A stretch of DNA of 64,000 nucleotides, from the NCBI GenBank assembly GCA_005402585.1, contig BIFP01000008.1, positions 558,001 to 622,000 on the forward strand. Direction: 5' to 3'. A program made the translations under genes and the position numbers. The DNA is from Micromonosporaceae bacterium KJ-029 (GTDB lineage Bacteria; Actinomycetota; Actinomycetes; Mycobacteriales; Micromonosporaceae). Below the pieces are notes generated by a model. That model saw only the letters and a program-made list of their open reading frames with translations, ran no database searches and had not been told where the DNA came from. This document shows, one piece after another, positions 26,307 to 34,600 of this stretch. How positions within the stretch are numbered: the stretch's first letter is position 1; each line of letters opens with the position of its first letter.

Positions 26307-26909
26307 TCACCCTACGGTCGCGATTGCCGCGATGGCGGCGTGTGGCCGATGGGTGCCGTCGCTGGGCCGCTGCAGGCGCTCAACTTCCGTGAAGCCGACC
26401 CGCGCCAGTCGCTCGGAGAACTCGTCAACGGGCCAGCGATAGGCGGTCACGACCTTGTGGTCGAAGGCGGCGACCTCGTCACCTACGAAGAATCCGAGCA
26501 CCAGCGTCCCGGCCGGGGCCACTGCTCGCCGGAACTCAGCGAGCACGCCGTCAAGATCTTGCGGCGGCAGATGGATCAACGAGCCCCAGGCCAGGATGCC
26601 GGCGATGGAGTGGTCGGCAACGGCGAGATCTTCCATCGCGCCGAGCTGGTACCTACCGCTCGGGTGGGCCGCCTGCGCATGGGCGATGAACTCGGGGACC
26701 ATGTCGATTCCCGTTGCGTCGGCGCCCAGCGAGCGAAGGAAATCGGTGATATGGCCAGGCCCACAGCCCAGATCGAGCACCGTGCCAGGTCGGCCTGCCA
26801 GATGTCGCCCGATGAAGGCGAGGTCATCGGCGTGCACCTGCTGGCTTGTGCCGAACAGCCCGATGTAGAGCTCCGCGACGGCCGAATACGCCTGCCGGAC
26901 CTGCTCCAT
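26307..26909 (-). CDS. Class I SAM-dependent methyltransferase
   Basis: 200 residues from ATG 26909 (MEQVRQAYSAVAELYIGLF). Motif I VLDLGCGPGHITDFL, the acidic end of strand 2 (ATGIDMVPEFI), motif II region LAWGSLIHLPPQDL and motif III RAVAPAGTLVLGFF are all present, giving a complete Rossmann methyltransferase. Substrate unknown. Likely single gene, read towards the immunity gene. Confidence 0.88.
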   Translation of the reverse strand: MEQVRQAYSAVAELYIGLFGTSQQVHADDLAFIGRHLAGRPGTVLDLGCGPGHITDFLRSLGADATGIDMVPEFIAHAQAAHPSGRYQLGAMEDLAVADHSIAGILAWGSLIHLPPQDLDGVLAEFRRAVAPAGTLVLGFFVGDEVAAFDHKVVTAYRWPVDEFSERLARVGFTEVERLQRPSDGTHRPHAAIAAIATVG

Positions 26910-26981
26910 GTTCACCACCCGACGATATCGACCCTCGGATGGGCAGAGCCAGCAGCCGATCATGGCGGTCGAGCAATGCGG

Positions 26982-27725
26982 TCAGCACCAGGGGTCGAGC
27001 AGGGCCAGTACGGCCGCCGGGTCCTCCAGGTGGGCGTTGTGCCCGAGCCCGGGCAGGGTGGACACCGGTACGCCGTACTCCTTGAGCTGGGCGTCGGAGA
27101 CCATCGGGTCGTGCTCGCCGCGGGCCAGCACGACTGGTACGTCGATCGCGGCCACCAGGGCGGTCAGGTCGGGCGCCCCGACGGCGAACGCCGCGGGGTC
27201 CATCGCCAGCCGCCAGCGACCGTCGACCTGCCGCAGCCCAGCGTCCACCGCCGGGTGCTCGGGGGCGATGAGCCCGGCCAGGCCGGCGACCCGCAGGTAG
27301 CGGCGGGCCGCCTCGTCCCGGCTGGTGAACCAGGTGACAGGGCGGGCGGCGAGGTCACCGGCGCGCGCCAGTTCCTCCGGGGACCACACCGCCTTGATGC
27401 CGAGCCCGACCACCGCGTCGACCGCCACACCCCGGCGAGCGGCGGCCAACGCCAGGCCGACCACCCCGCCGAGCGAGTGCCCCAGCACCACGACCCGGTC
27501 ACCGGTGCCCAGACTCCCGGCAACGCGGTCGGCGAGACCAGTGAACGAGAACTCGGACAACGGCGGCGAAGCGCCGTGGCCAGCCAGGTCCGGGGCCAGC
27601 CACCGCCCAGGCCAGCGCTGTTCCAGCAGCGGCGCCCAGGGCAGCCACACGTCGCCGGTCGCGCCCATTCCGTGCAGAAGCAGCAGGACGGAGCGGCTGC
27701 CCCGGTCACCTGATTCGTCGACCAT
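26982..27725 (-). CDS. Alpha/beta hydrolase
   Basis: About 247 residues from ATG 27725; an open frame continues upstream but has no family similarity. Oxyanion region LLLLHGMGATGDVW, nucleophile elbow VVLGHSLGGVVGLAL (Ser), acid in VLARGEHDPMV (Asp) and GLGHNAHLEDP (His) form a complete catalytic triad in the usual order. It is a soluble esterase or lipase-like enzyme of unknown substrate. Divergent from the secreted EEP-like gene. Confidence 0.92.
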   Translation of the reverse strand: MVDESGDRGSRSVLLLLHGMGATGDVWLPWAPLLEQRWPGRWLAPDLAGHGASPPLSEFSFTGLADRVAGSLGTGDRVVVLGHSLGGVVGLALAAARRGVAVDAVVGLGIKAVWSPEELARAGDLAARPVTWFTSRDEAARRYLRVAGLAGLIAPEHPAVDAGLRQVDGRWRLAMDPAAFAVGAPDLTALVAAIDVPVVLARGEHDPMVSDAQLKEYGVPVSTLPGLGHNAHLEDPAAVLALLDPWC

Positions 27726-27953
27726 GTGCGCAGTCTGCCAGTGCCCGAAGGCGGCGGCGAGACCGGCGACCGGCAACCGACACCGGGGGGACGTTCCAGC
27801 GCTCCCGGTGACGCTGACAGTCACCGAGATGTCGGCCTCGCGGTAGTCGCCCCAATTGACCTGCCGGATCCCATCTCGATCAGGATCAATATAGAGTGTC
27901 CCGAGTGCTGGCGAGGGGACGCCATCGCACCAGTGTCTCGACAGGAGGACGCC

Positions 27954-28991
27954 TTGCATTTCCACAGTCGGCCAGGTTGGATGGCCGCCGCCGTAGCCGT
28001 AACGCTGCTCGCCCTTCCGTTGCCGGCCTCTGCCGGTACCTCGAGAGCAGCCGAGAATGCGGGCGCCGCAGCGGCTGCGGATCGGGTCCTTCGGGTCTAC
28101 AACAACAACATCGAGAACCTCGTGGTGAACAACTCCGACGGGACCTGCACGCGTGTTTCCGGGCCGGAGCAACTGACCTCGATGCTGGTGGACGACAACG
28201 GGCAGAAGGGGACCTCCGGGGTGGCCGCGCCCGACCTGCTGATCGTGCAGCAGGTCCGCGGCACGGGCCAGGCCGAGGCGTACGCGAACCAGCTGGGCGC
28301 CAAGTTCGGCTACCCGGCCGGCACCTACCGCGCGATCGTGGCCTGGACCGACCCGGAGCCGTGGGGCAGCACTCACAAGTGCAGCGACCAGTCCCTCGGC
28401 GACCTGAAGAAGAAGCAGACCAACGCCATCATCTGGAACACCCGGACGCTCAACCTCGCCTCCGGCGACATCTCGAAGTACTGGAGCGCGGGCTGGCTGA
28501 AGCCGGGCACGGCCTACAACAACGGTGCCGGCTGCACGCTCTACAAGCCGCCGAACAACGACGACGGCACCACCAACGCCCACAAGTGGAAGCGCACCAG
28601 CGCCATCGCCGCGCGATTCACCATCAAGGCGAGCGGGACCAGCGTGTTCGCCGCCACCATGCACCTGCCGGAGCAGAACCGGCAGAACGCCTGTGCCGGG
28701 GACGGCATCACGGGTATCAGCAACACGGGTATCCACATCGGCGCGGACGCGACCAGGCTGATGAACGACTCAACGATCCGGATCGTCGGCATCGACGCGA
28801 ACCGGACGGGCATCACCGCGAGCACCCTGAGCGGCTTCGGCATGACCGGCTACGGATCGAAGGCGACCAGCGGCTCCAGCAAGATTGACTACATCTTCAT
28901 CAAGGGCGCCGTGCAATCGTCGAGCATCGACTACACGGTGAGTGGCACCAAGTCGAACCACATGGCGCTCTACGGTTTCATCAACTACTGA
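27954..28991 (+). CDS. Secreted endonuclease/exonuclease/phosphatase-fold protein with altered active site
   Basis: 345 residues. TTG 27954 is the start because AGGAGG lies five bases before it and a signal peptide follows directly (MAAAVAVTLLALPLPASAG). The mature part has EEP/DNase I-like landmarks: VYNNNIENL, ATMHLPEQN (His about 237), VGIDANR (Asp 281, Asn 283) and KIDYIFIKG. But the usual metal-binding Glu is Gln (LLIVQQV, position 100) and the SDH motif reads SNH (335-336). Four Cys residues in the middle may form disulfides. It may have lost nuclease activity or use another chemistry. A TATAGA at 27890 may be the -10 box. Confidence 0.8.
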   Translation: MHFHSRPGWMAAAVAVTLLALPLPASAGTSRAAENAGAAAAADRVLRVYNNNIENLVVNNSDGTCTRVSGPEQLTSMLVDDNGQKGTSGVAAPDLLIVQQVRGTGQAEAYANQLGAKFGYPAGTYRAIVAWTDPEPWGSTHKCSDQSLGDLKKKQTNAIIWNTRTLNLASGDISKYWSAGWLKPGTAYNNGAGCTLYKPPNNDDGTTNAHKWKRTSAIAARFTIKASGTSVFAATMHLPEQNRQNACAGDGITGISNTGIHIGADATRLMNDSTIRIVGIDANRTGITASTLSGFGMTGYGSKATSGSSKIDYIFIKGAVQSSSIDYTVSGTKSNHMALYGFINY

Positions 28992-29018
28992 GGACGCCGC
29001 TCTTTCGATCGACCACCG

Positions 29019-29066
29019 CAACGGCGTGGGCGCCCGGACCGAAAGGTCCGGGCGCCCACGCCGTTG
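29019..29066. terminator. Bidirectional hairpin terminator with GAAA tetraloop
   Basis: A perfect 22-bp stem: 29019-29040 (CAACGGCGTGGGCGCCCGGA then CC) pairs with 29045-29066 around a GAAA loop. It lies between two convergent genes, ending at 28991 (+) and 29071 (-), and can act on both transcripts. Its length and perfect pairing are exceptional for the window. Confidence 0.9.
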
Positions 29067-29070
29067 TCGA

Positions 29071-29937
29071 TCAGGAGGAGTAGCCGCGGGTGGCCGCCCA
29101 GTTGGCGAGGTCGATGGTGGTCATCCAGTACGAGTAGTACGACGGGTCGGCCGAGTCGGCGATCTTGACGAGCCGGCCATCGTCGTCGTAGCCCACGACG
29201 GCGATGTAGTGGCCGCCGGGGAAGGAGTGCCAGCCGCCGTTGGTGTCGGTGGCGCTGCCGGCGATGTTCACCACGACGCCGCGCCCGTCGCTGACGCTCG
29301 CCACGACGTCGGCCTGGAGCTGGTCCATCTGGGCCGGGGTGGCCGCGCCACCACGGATCATCGTGGTCTTGTACGGGCTGCCCTTGACCGTGGCGTTGAG
29401 GACGCGGGTGGTGTCCTCGGCCGAGTTGGTGCCGGCGTACGTGGTGCCGAGCTGGTTGGCCAGGGTGTCCTGGTCGCGGGTGATGCCGGAGGCGCTGAGC
29501 GCGTTCCGCACGGCGGCCGGACCGCAGTAGTAGCCGGTCGTCTGGGCCTGGTAGTCGTAGTCGAGGACCTTCGACGCCGGCGGCTTCGGCGCCGCCTCCT
29601 TGCTGGTCACGTCCGGGTCCGGCGTGGCCGAGCTGGCCTCCGGCGACGGCGACGCGGCAGCGCTGGCCGGGGCGGCGGAGCTGGCCGGGGCCTCGCTGCT
29701 CGGCGGGGCGGTCGACGGCTCGGCCACGTCCCGGGCCTCGCCGCGGGACGCCACGGTGTCGCTGCGCAGTTCGGCGACGGCGGTCGTGGTGTGTGCGGTG
29801 GCCGGGGCGTCCTCGGTGCTGGCGAGCAGGGCACCTGCTCCGGTGGCGAGGACGAGCGCCGCCGCCGACGCGGCGACGACCTGGTACGGACGTTCGGTGG
29901 TCAGCCGACGGAGCTGACGCTTAACGGTGTGCTTCAC
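29071..29937 (-). CDS. Secreted C39-like cysteine peptidase
   Basis: 288 residues from GTG 29937, with GGAGG five bases upstream. A basic N-terminus and hydrophobic helix (AASAAALVLATGAGALLAS, about 22-40) serve as signal or anchor. A Ser/Ala/Pro-rich linker (about 73-122) spans the wall, and the C-terminal domain has the papain-like C39 triad: Cys in TGYYCGPAAVRNAL (138), His in GGHYIAVVGYDD (243) and Asp in IADSADPSYY (261). Stand-alone C39-like enzymes are probably cell-wall or peptide hydrolases. The long leader carries a c-di-AMP riboswitch, as seen for wall hydrolases in actinomycetes. Confidence 0.88.
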   Translation of the reverse strand: MKHTVKRQLRRLTTERPYQVVAASAAALVLATGAGALLASTEDAPATAHTTTAVAELRSDTVASRGEARDVAEPSTAPPSSEAPASSAAPASAAASPSPEASSATPDPDVTSKEAAPKPPASKVLDYDYQAQTTGYYCGPAAVRNALSASGITRDQDTLANQLGTTYAGTNSAEDTTRVLNATVKGSPYKTTMIRGGAATPAQMDQLQADVVASVSDGRGVVVNIAGSATDTNGGWHSFPGGHYIAVVGYDDDGRLVKIADSADPSYYSYWMTTIDLANWAATRGYSS

Positions 29938-30160
29938 GGAATCCTCCACAGGCTAAGGGGTGAGCGGCGCACCGGCTCCGGCGGTCAGGTCGGCACTGGT
30001 ACCGACGACCACCCGAGGACTCGGATGGGCCGTTCATGGGGTACGCCCGGAAGCCGGGCGAATGCGGTGGCCGGTATCAGCTCGCGGTCAATGGGCCGGC
30101 GAGCGCGGGCACCGCAGTGCCGTGGAGGCGGGGGGAACAATGGGGGATCGAGAAGTGCTG

Positions 30161-30287
30161 CACGAGGTTGGAACTCCTTCCGACACCGCCGACCGGGTTA
30201 GCTGACGGATTCGGGCGGGAAGATCGCCCTACCGCGGGCCGAGGCTCGCGGATTCACCCCAGTGGTGCAGTGGGTCCCCGGTTCGTG
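30161..30287 (-). promoter_or_regulatory. ydaO/yuaA-type c-di-AMP riboswitch
   Basis: Read on the minus strand, the segment carries conserved ydaO blocks in order: GAACCGGGGACCCA, ACTGGGGTGAATCCGC, GGTAGGGCGATCTTCCCGCC, CGAATCCGTCAGCTAACC and GTCGGAAGGAG. CACGA at 30287-30283 can pair with TCGTG at 30165-30161 to close the outer stem. Such elements bind cyclic di-AMP and, in actinomycetes, precede wall hydrolases and resuscitation factors; binding usually turns expression off. It lies about 220 bases before the start of the C39-like peptidase gene. Between them are small GC-rich hairpins (for example CGCCCGGCTTCCGGGCG near 30050), but no classical U-run. Confidence 0.9.
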
Positions 30288-30607
30288 AGATCACGATTGA
30301 GCGGGTGGGCGCGGCGTCGCCTCTTGCGATCGGTTACCGCACCGGACGGGCCGACACTACTGGCCGGCCATGCCCCTGCCAACCCGGCCTGAGCTGCTTA
30401 AACATGATCCAGCCAAAGTTTTTTCGGGTGTTCGGGAACTGGCGTCCCTCAATGGGACTCGCGGCAATCCGGGCACGTTGGGTGACAACCGGACCGGCCA
30501 TGGACAATGTCTCCGGATATTGGGGTGGCATCGGCCGACTTACCCTTGGTGACCGTTTTCCCCGCCGCTGTGACCGGGCTCACCCAATCCCGGGCCGGAA
30601 TGTCCGC
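30288..30607. other. Intergenic region upstream of the riboswitch
   Basis: No gene recognised. It probably contains the promoter for the minus-strand leader RNA and the end of the next minus-strand transcript. A/T-rich patches near 30399-30425 (TTAAACATGATCC, AAAGTTTTTTCGG) and 30515-30525 are unusual for this genome. A promoter could sit there, but no clear -35/-10 pair can be assigned. Confidence 0.3.
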
Positions 30608-31369
30608 TCAGCCAATCCGGGCCGGGCGCCAGCGCAGGCTCGTGGGCGCCGGACGGCCGGCGGCGACCCGGCTCGGGGCCGACAGCCGGTTCGGCCGGAC
30701 TCGCTCCGCGGCGGCGTACGCCTCGGTGGAGAGCGCGCGAGCCGCGTCGGCGGCGAGTTCGGCCGCCCGCCACGCGTCGCGCTCCCGCTCGGCGGCCGCC
30801 CGGTAGGCGGCCAGGCGGCCGTCGCGTACCACCCGGGCGAGTACGACCTCCTGCTCGGCCGGGTGCCGCCGGGGATCCCATCCCGCCCGGTGGGCGAGCA
30901 CGTCGCAGAGTTGCCGGGCCGACAGGTCCCCGCGCCAGTGCGCGGCCATCGCGGCGTGGTGCAGCCAGCGCTCCCGGGCCGCGTACTCGATCGGCGTGCG
31001 TGGCGTACGCGGGGCGGGTAGAGCGGCGACGCCGGCGAGTCGCCGAGCCGCCGACTCCGCCTCGTCGTACGCGGCCCAGGCGCGGTCGAGTTCCGCCTGG
31101 GCGGTTTGCCACGCGTCGCGCCGTCGGCGGGCGTTCTGCGCGGCGCCGCTCGCCGCCACCGCCACCTCGCCGGCGTAGCGACGCAGGTCGGCAGCGACGG
31201 TCGCGGCAGGATCCTCGGCCGGCCCGACTGGTTCAGCGTCGGCCGAGACGGCCAGTTCGGGTCGGGCGACCAGGGCGGCGAGTACGCCCAGCGCGAGCAC
31301 GAGCAGGACCGACCAGATGGCGGCGGCCCGTGGCACCTCGATCAGGAACTGATAGACAACGGTTTCCAC
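30608..31369 (-). CDS. Hypothetical membrane-anchored coiled-coil protein
   Basis: 253 residues. One N-terminal membrane helix (AAAIWSVLLVLALGVLAALVA, about 15-35) is followed by an Ala/Arg/Glu-rich helical domain with coiled-coil character (AWQTAQAELDRAWAAYDEAE, AAERERDAWRAAELAADAAR). The likely topology is a short outside end with the helical body in the cytoplasm. No family recognised. The start codon is GTG with a weak TGAGGT upstream. Confidence 0.65.
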   Translation of the reverse strand: METVVYQFLIEVPRAAAIWSVLLVLALGVLAALVARPELAVSADAEPVGPAEDPAATVAADLRRYAGEVAVAASGAAQNARRRRDAWQTAQAELDRAWAAYDEAESAARRLAGVAALPAPRTPRTPIEYAARERWLHHAAMAAHWRGDLSARQLCDVLAHRAGWDPRRHPAEQEVVLARVVRDGRLAAYRAAAERERDAWRAAELAADAARALSTEAYAAAERVRPNRLSAPSRVAAGRPAPTSLRWRPARIG

Positions 31370-31483
31370 GTCGGTACCTCAGGGGAAGTGGTGCGGTCAC
31401 AGCGGCCACGCAGACGCCGGATCACCTCGTGGCGACGCCACGGCCCGGGTCTGGCGGGTAAGTGGTGCGGAGGGGCGGTGGAA

Positions 31484-31957
31484 TCAGAAGCGGGGTGGGG
31501 CGCGGGCGGTGTCGGCACCCGGGACGGTCGCGCCGGGAGCGGACGCGTCCGCCGCGGCGACGACCCCGGCGTCGGGCACATGCGGTCGGGCGGGCACCGT
31601 CGCCGGTGTCCCGGGCACATCACCCAGCTCGACGTGGTCACCGCCGCCGGCCACGCTCGCGGTGTCGGCCGACCCGTTGGTCGCGGCCAGTTCCCACCCG
31701 GTGGGCGACTGCGGCACGACCGCGCCGGCCGGCGGCTGGCCGGAGACCGCTGCGGCGAGCTGCCCGACGGGCACTCCGGCCAAGGTGAACTGCCCGGCGG
31801 ACGCTGCCACCGTGGCGAACTGCCCGGCGGGCGCGCCCTGGGCGGGCAGCGCCCAGGCTCCGATCGTGAACGCGGCGGCGACCGCGAACCCGGTCAGCAA
31901 CCGCGTCGCCCAGCGCGCCAGCCACCACAGAGGACGGGCAGACGCGACGGGAAGCAC
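31484..31957 (-). CDS. Hypothetical secreted Ala/Pro-rich protein
   Basis: 157 residues with a signal-peptide-like start (WWLARWATRLLTGFAVAAAF, cleavage near GAWALPAQGA) and a low-complexity body containing short repeats GQFATVA, GQFTLAG, GQLAAAV. Not recognised. Support is modest: no strong ribosome-binding site, but the frame, the signal sequence and the arrangement with the next minus-strand gene favour a real gene. Confidence 0.5.
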   Translation of the reverse strand: MLPVASARPLWWLARWATRLLTGFAVAAAFTIGAWALPAQGAPAGQFATVAASAGQFTLAGVPVGQLAAAVSGQPPAGAVVPQSPTGWELAATNGSADTASVAGGGDHVELGDVPGTPATVPARPHVPDAGVVAAADASAPGATVPGADTARAPPRF

Positions 31958-32061
31958 AGGGCCACGCTACCGCGACGACCAGCGGCCCGCACCGTCACCG
32001 GGCGTGTCGCGCAAGGATCACCACCGCTCGGCGCACCTCGTCTTGCAGGTGGCGACCTGCC

Positions 32062-33324
32062 TCACCGTCCAGGGTGGATACCTGGAGCATTCCCGGCGTA
32101 CGTCGCCGGACTCGTCTCGTCCTGCGGGGCCCTCGGCCGGGGCGCCGGGCCCGTCGACGGCCTGCCCGGCGGTACACCGGGCGGTGTTCCACCCGGCGCC
32201 GTGGCCGGCGGCGGCCCGTTCGGTGCCGCTCGGCGCGGTGCCAGCCGGCGCATCATCGGCTGTTCCACGTACCGGTGCAGCAACGCGGCCAACGCCAGGG
32301 TGAGCAGCAGGAAGCCGATCACGGCGGCCGGACCCCACCAGCCGGGCAGACCGGTTCCCCAGTCGCCGGTGAGCCGCAGGATCGTCATGATCACGAATAC
32401 GTGCACCAGGTAGAAGGCGAACGAGACCTCGCCGAGCCAGACCATCGGGCGGGACCGCAGCGGTGAGCGGCGCCCGTGTACGTCAGCGTCCGCCGCCGCG
32501 GCGATGACCAGGACGTACGCCACGGAGAGCACCGCCGCCCAGAGCTCGGCCCGGATCCACTGGGAGGCCACCACCCAGGTCGCGACGAAGATCAGGCCGG
32601 CCACGGGCAACCGCGGGCCCCGCCAGCGACCGCGCAGCATGAGTTCGGCGGCGGCCACGCCCATCCAGAACTCCAACGACCGGACCAGCGGGAACACCTG
32701 GGCGAACCACCACCGGCTCTGCTCCGGCACCAGCACCTGACCGGGCCAGAGCGCCAGGATCAGCAGCGGCACCGCGACCACCACGGCCCAGAGCATCCAC
32801 GGCCGGGCCCGCCGCACCAGCGGCAACGCCAGCGGCAGGCACAGGTAGAAGAACAGCTCACAGGAGAGCGACCAGCTCACGTTGTTGACGCTGTAGAAGT
32901 AGCCGGGCCGGGGATCCCAGGCCTGGAGCAGGAACAGGTTCTCCAGCGCGGCGACGGGGTTGATCGGGTCGGCGAACCAGAACGCCGCCAGCATGGCCAG
33001 CGCCCAGAGCAGCAGGTGGTTCGGGTAGATCTTGGCAAGCCGACGCCACCAGAACCGCCGCTTGGAGGCGCCGGGCCGGGCCGACCAGACCAGCACGAAG
33101 CCGCTGAGAATGAAGAAGAACTGCACCCCGGACAGGCCCAGGGTGAAGATCTCGCTGACCACCGCCTGGTGGCCCGGCTCGGCGATGATCCGCATGGTGC
33201 CGGCGTGGAAACCGAAGACCAGCAGTGCGGCTATCCACCGCAGCCCGGTCAACGACGGCAGTCGACTCGCGTCGCCGAGCCCGGTGGTGGATGCCGGCCG
33301 ATCGACGACGGTGGTGCTGGCCAT
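32062..33324 (-). CDS. Acyltransferase-3 (OafA/YrhL) family membrane protein
   Basis: 420 residues with about ten membrane helices. The opening SLTGLRWIAALLVFGFHAG contains the catalytic-type His of this family, followed by GVQFFFILSGFVLVW and RRLAKIYPNHLLLW, and later LGEVSFAFYLVHVFVI. These enzymes move acyl groups (often acetyl) from a cytoplasmic donor to sugars outside the membrane. The C-terminal 55 residues are a Pro-rich cytoplasmic tail. Divergent from the GT2/PseI operon at the edge of the glycan island, so O-acylation of that glycan is a reasonable guess. Confidence 0.9.
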   Translation of the reverse strand: MASTTVVDRPASTTGLGDASRLPSLTGLRWIAALLVFGFHAGTMRIIAEPGHQAVVSEIFTLGLSGVQFFFILSGFVLVWSARPGASKRRFWWRRLAKIYPNHLLLWALAMLAAFWFADPINPVAALENLFLLQAWDPRPGYFYSVNNVSWSLSCELFFYLCLPLALPLVRRARPWMLWAVVVAVPLLILALWPGQVLVPEQSRWWFAQVFPLVRSLEFWMGVAAAELMLRGRWRGPRLPVAGLIFVATWVVASQWIRAELWAAVLSVAYVLVIAAAADADVHGRRSPLRSRPMVWLGEVSFAFYLVHVFVIMTILRLTGDWGTGLPGWWGPAAVIGFLLLTLALAALLHRYVEQPMMRRLAPRRAAPNGPPPATAPGGTPPGVPPGRPSTGPAPRPRAPQDETSPATYAGNAPGIHPGR

Positions 33325-33481
33325 CCGGGCACCCTACCCGTTCCGGCACGCCCCCTCGAATCGGGCGGTTCGCAGCTGGCGACATCCGTTTACCCAGCGG
33401 TGCCCGGCTGTTCAAACACTCCACCGCCGCCGGCCATATCAGGTTCCAGGCCCGTCCACCCGGGCGGTCGAAGGTTTTCAG

Positions 33482-34600
33482 GTGGTCAATCAGCCGACGC
33501 CAGCGCCGCTGCTGAGCATCGTCGTGCCGGTGTACGGCGTCGAGGCGTACCTGCCGCAGTGCCTCGACTCGATCCACGCCGACATCCCGGCGGACGAGGC
33601 GGCGGCGGTGGAGGTGGTCGCCGTGGACGACGCCTCGCCGGACCGGTGCGGGCAGCTGCTGCGCGAGCACGCCGCCGACCACCCGGGGGTACGGGTGCTG
33701 CACCTGACCAGCAACGTCGGCCTCGGACTGGCCCGCAACGCCGGCCTGGACGCGGCCACCGGACGGTACGTGTGGTTCGTCGACAGCGACGACCGGCTGC
33801 CGCCCGGGACGATCCCGGCGGTGCTCGACCGGCTGCGAGCGGACCGGCCCGACGTCATGATGATCGACCACCTGCGGGTGCACGAATGCGGGCGCCAGGA
33901 GGTGGACGCCAGCAGCCGGCTGCTGCGCGGGACCCCCGGGGTCGTGCGGCTGGCCGACCGGCCGCAGCTGTTGCGGGTGCAGCACACCGCCTGGAACAAG
34001 GTGGTACGACGCGAGTTCATGGCCGAGCTGGGGCTGCGCTTCCACCCCGGCTGGTACGAGGACATCCCGTTCAGCCACCCGCTGCTGATCGGCGCGGAGC
34101 GGATCTCGGTGTTGGACGAGGTCTGCTACCTGTACCGCCAGGGCCGCCAGGGCGCCATCACCTCGACCCGCAGCGGCCGGCACTTCGACGCCTTCGAGCA
34201 GTACGACCGACTGTTCGCCTGGCTGCGCGAGCGGCACCCGGACGGGCTCTGGCACAGCGAACTGTTCGACCTGATGGTGAACCACTTCCTGGTGGTGGTG
34301 GGCAACGACGACCGGCTGCACCCTCACCTGCGGCGGGCCTTCTTCCGCCGGGTGGCCGCGCACTACCGCCGGTACCTGCCGGGCGGCGGCTATCCCCGTC
34401 CGGGCGGGGTGGCCGGACTCAAGCACCGGCTGGTCGGCCAGGACAGCTACCTGGCGTACGCGGCGCTGCGCCGGGCCCACCGGCTGGCCCGCCGGTTGCG
34501 GAAGCCGGCGGCCACCCCGTCCCCGACGACCGGCGTCGAGCCGGGCCCCACTACGGAAAGCCGCACACTGGTGCGGACACACGGAAACGGAACTCAATGA
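33482..34600 (+). CDS. Family 2 glycosyltransferase
   Basis: 372 residues from GTG 33482 (GAAGG upstream). The N-terminal GT-A fold is clear: LLSIVVPVYGVEAYLPQCL, VVAVDDASPDRCGQLL, NVGLGLARNAGLDAATG and the metal-binding WFVDSDDRLPPG. The catalytic part continues to AWNKVVRREFM and LGLRFHPGWYEDIPFS, with a helical C-terminal extension (VAAHYRRYLPGGGYPRPG). It overlaps the PseI gene by ATGA, so it may transfer the nonulosonic acid or a neighbouring sugar of the glycan. Donor unproven, since known pseudaminyltransferases are not GT2. Confidence 0.9.
   Translation: MVNQPTPAPLLSIVVPVYGVEAYLPQCLDSIHADIPADEAAAVEVVAVDDASPDRCGQLLREHAADHPGVRVLHLTSNVGLGLARNAGLDAATGRYVWFVDSDDRLPPGTIPAVLDRLRADRPDVMMIDHLRVHECGRQEVDASSRLLRGTPGVVRLADRPQLLRVQHTAWNKVVRREFMAELGLRFHPGWYEDIPFSHPLLIGAERISVLDEVCYLYRQGRQGAITSTRSGRHFDAFEQYDRLFAWLRERHPDGLWHSELFDLMVNHFLVVVGNDDRLHPHLRRAFFRRVAAHYRRYLPGGGYPRPGGVAGLKHRLVGQDSYLAYAALRRAHRLARRLRKPAATPSPTTGVEPGPTTESRTLVRTHGNGTQ

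Noticed and set aside
30608..31112. Alternative minus-strand frame of 190 codons overlapping the coiled-coil protein gene
   Set aside because: It is extremely Arg/Pro/Gly-rich and lies inside the better frame, which has a membrane helix and a regular helical pattern.
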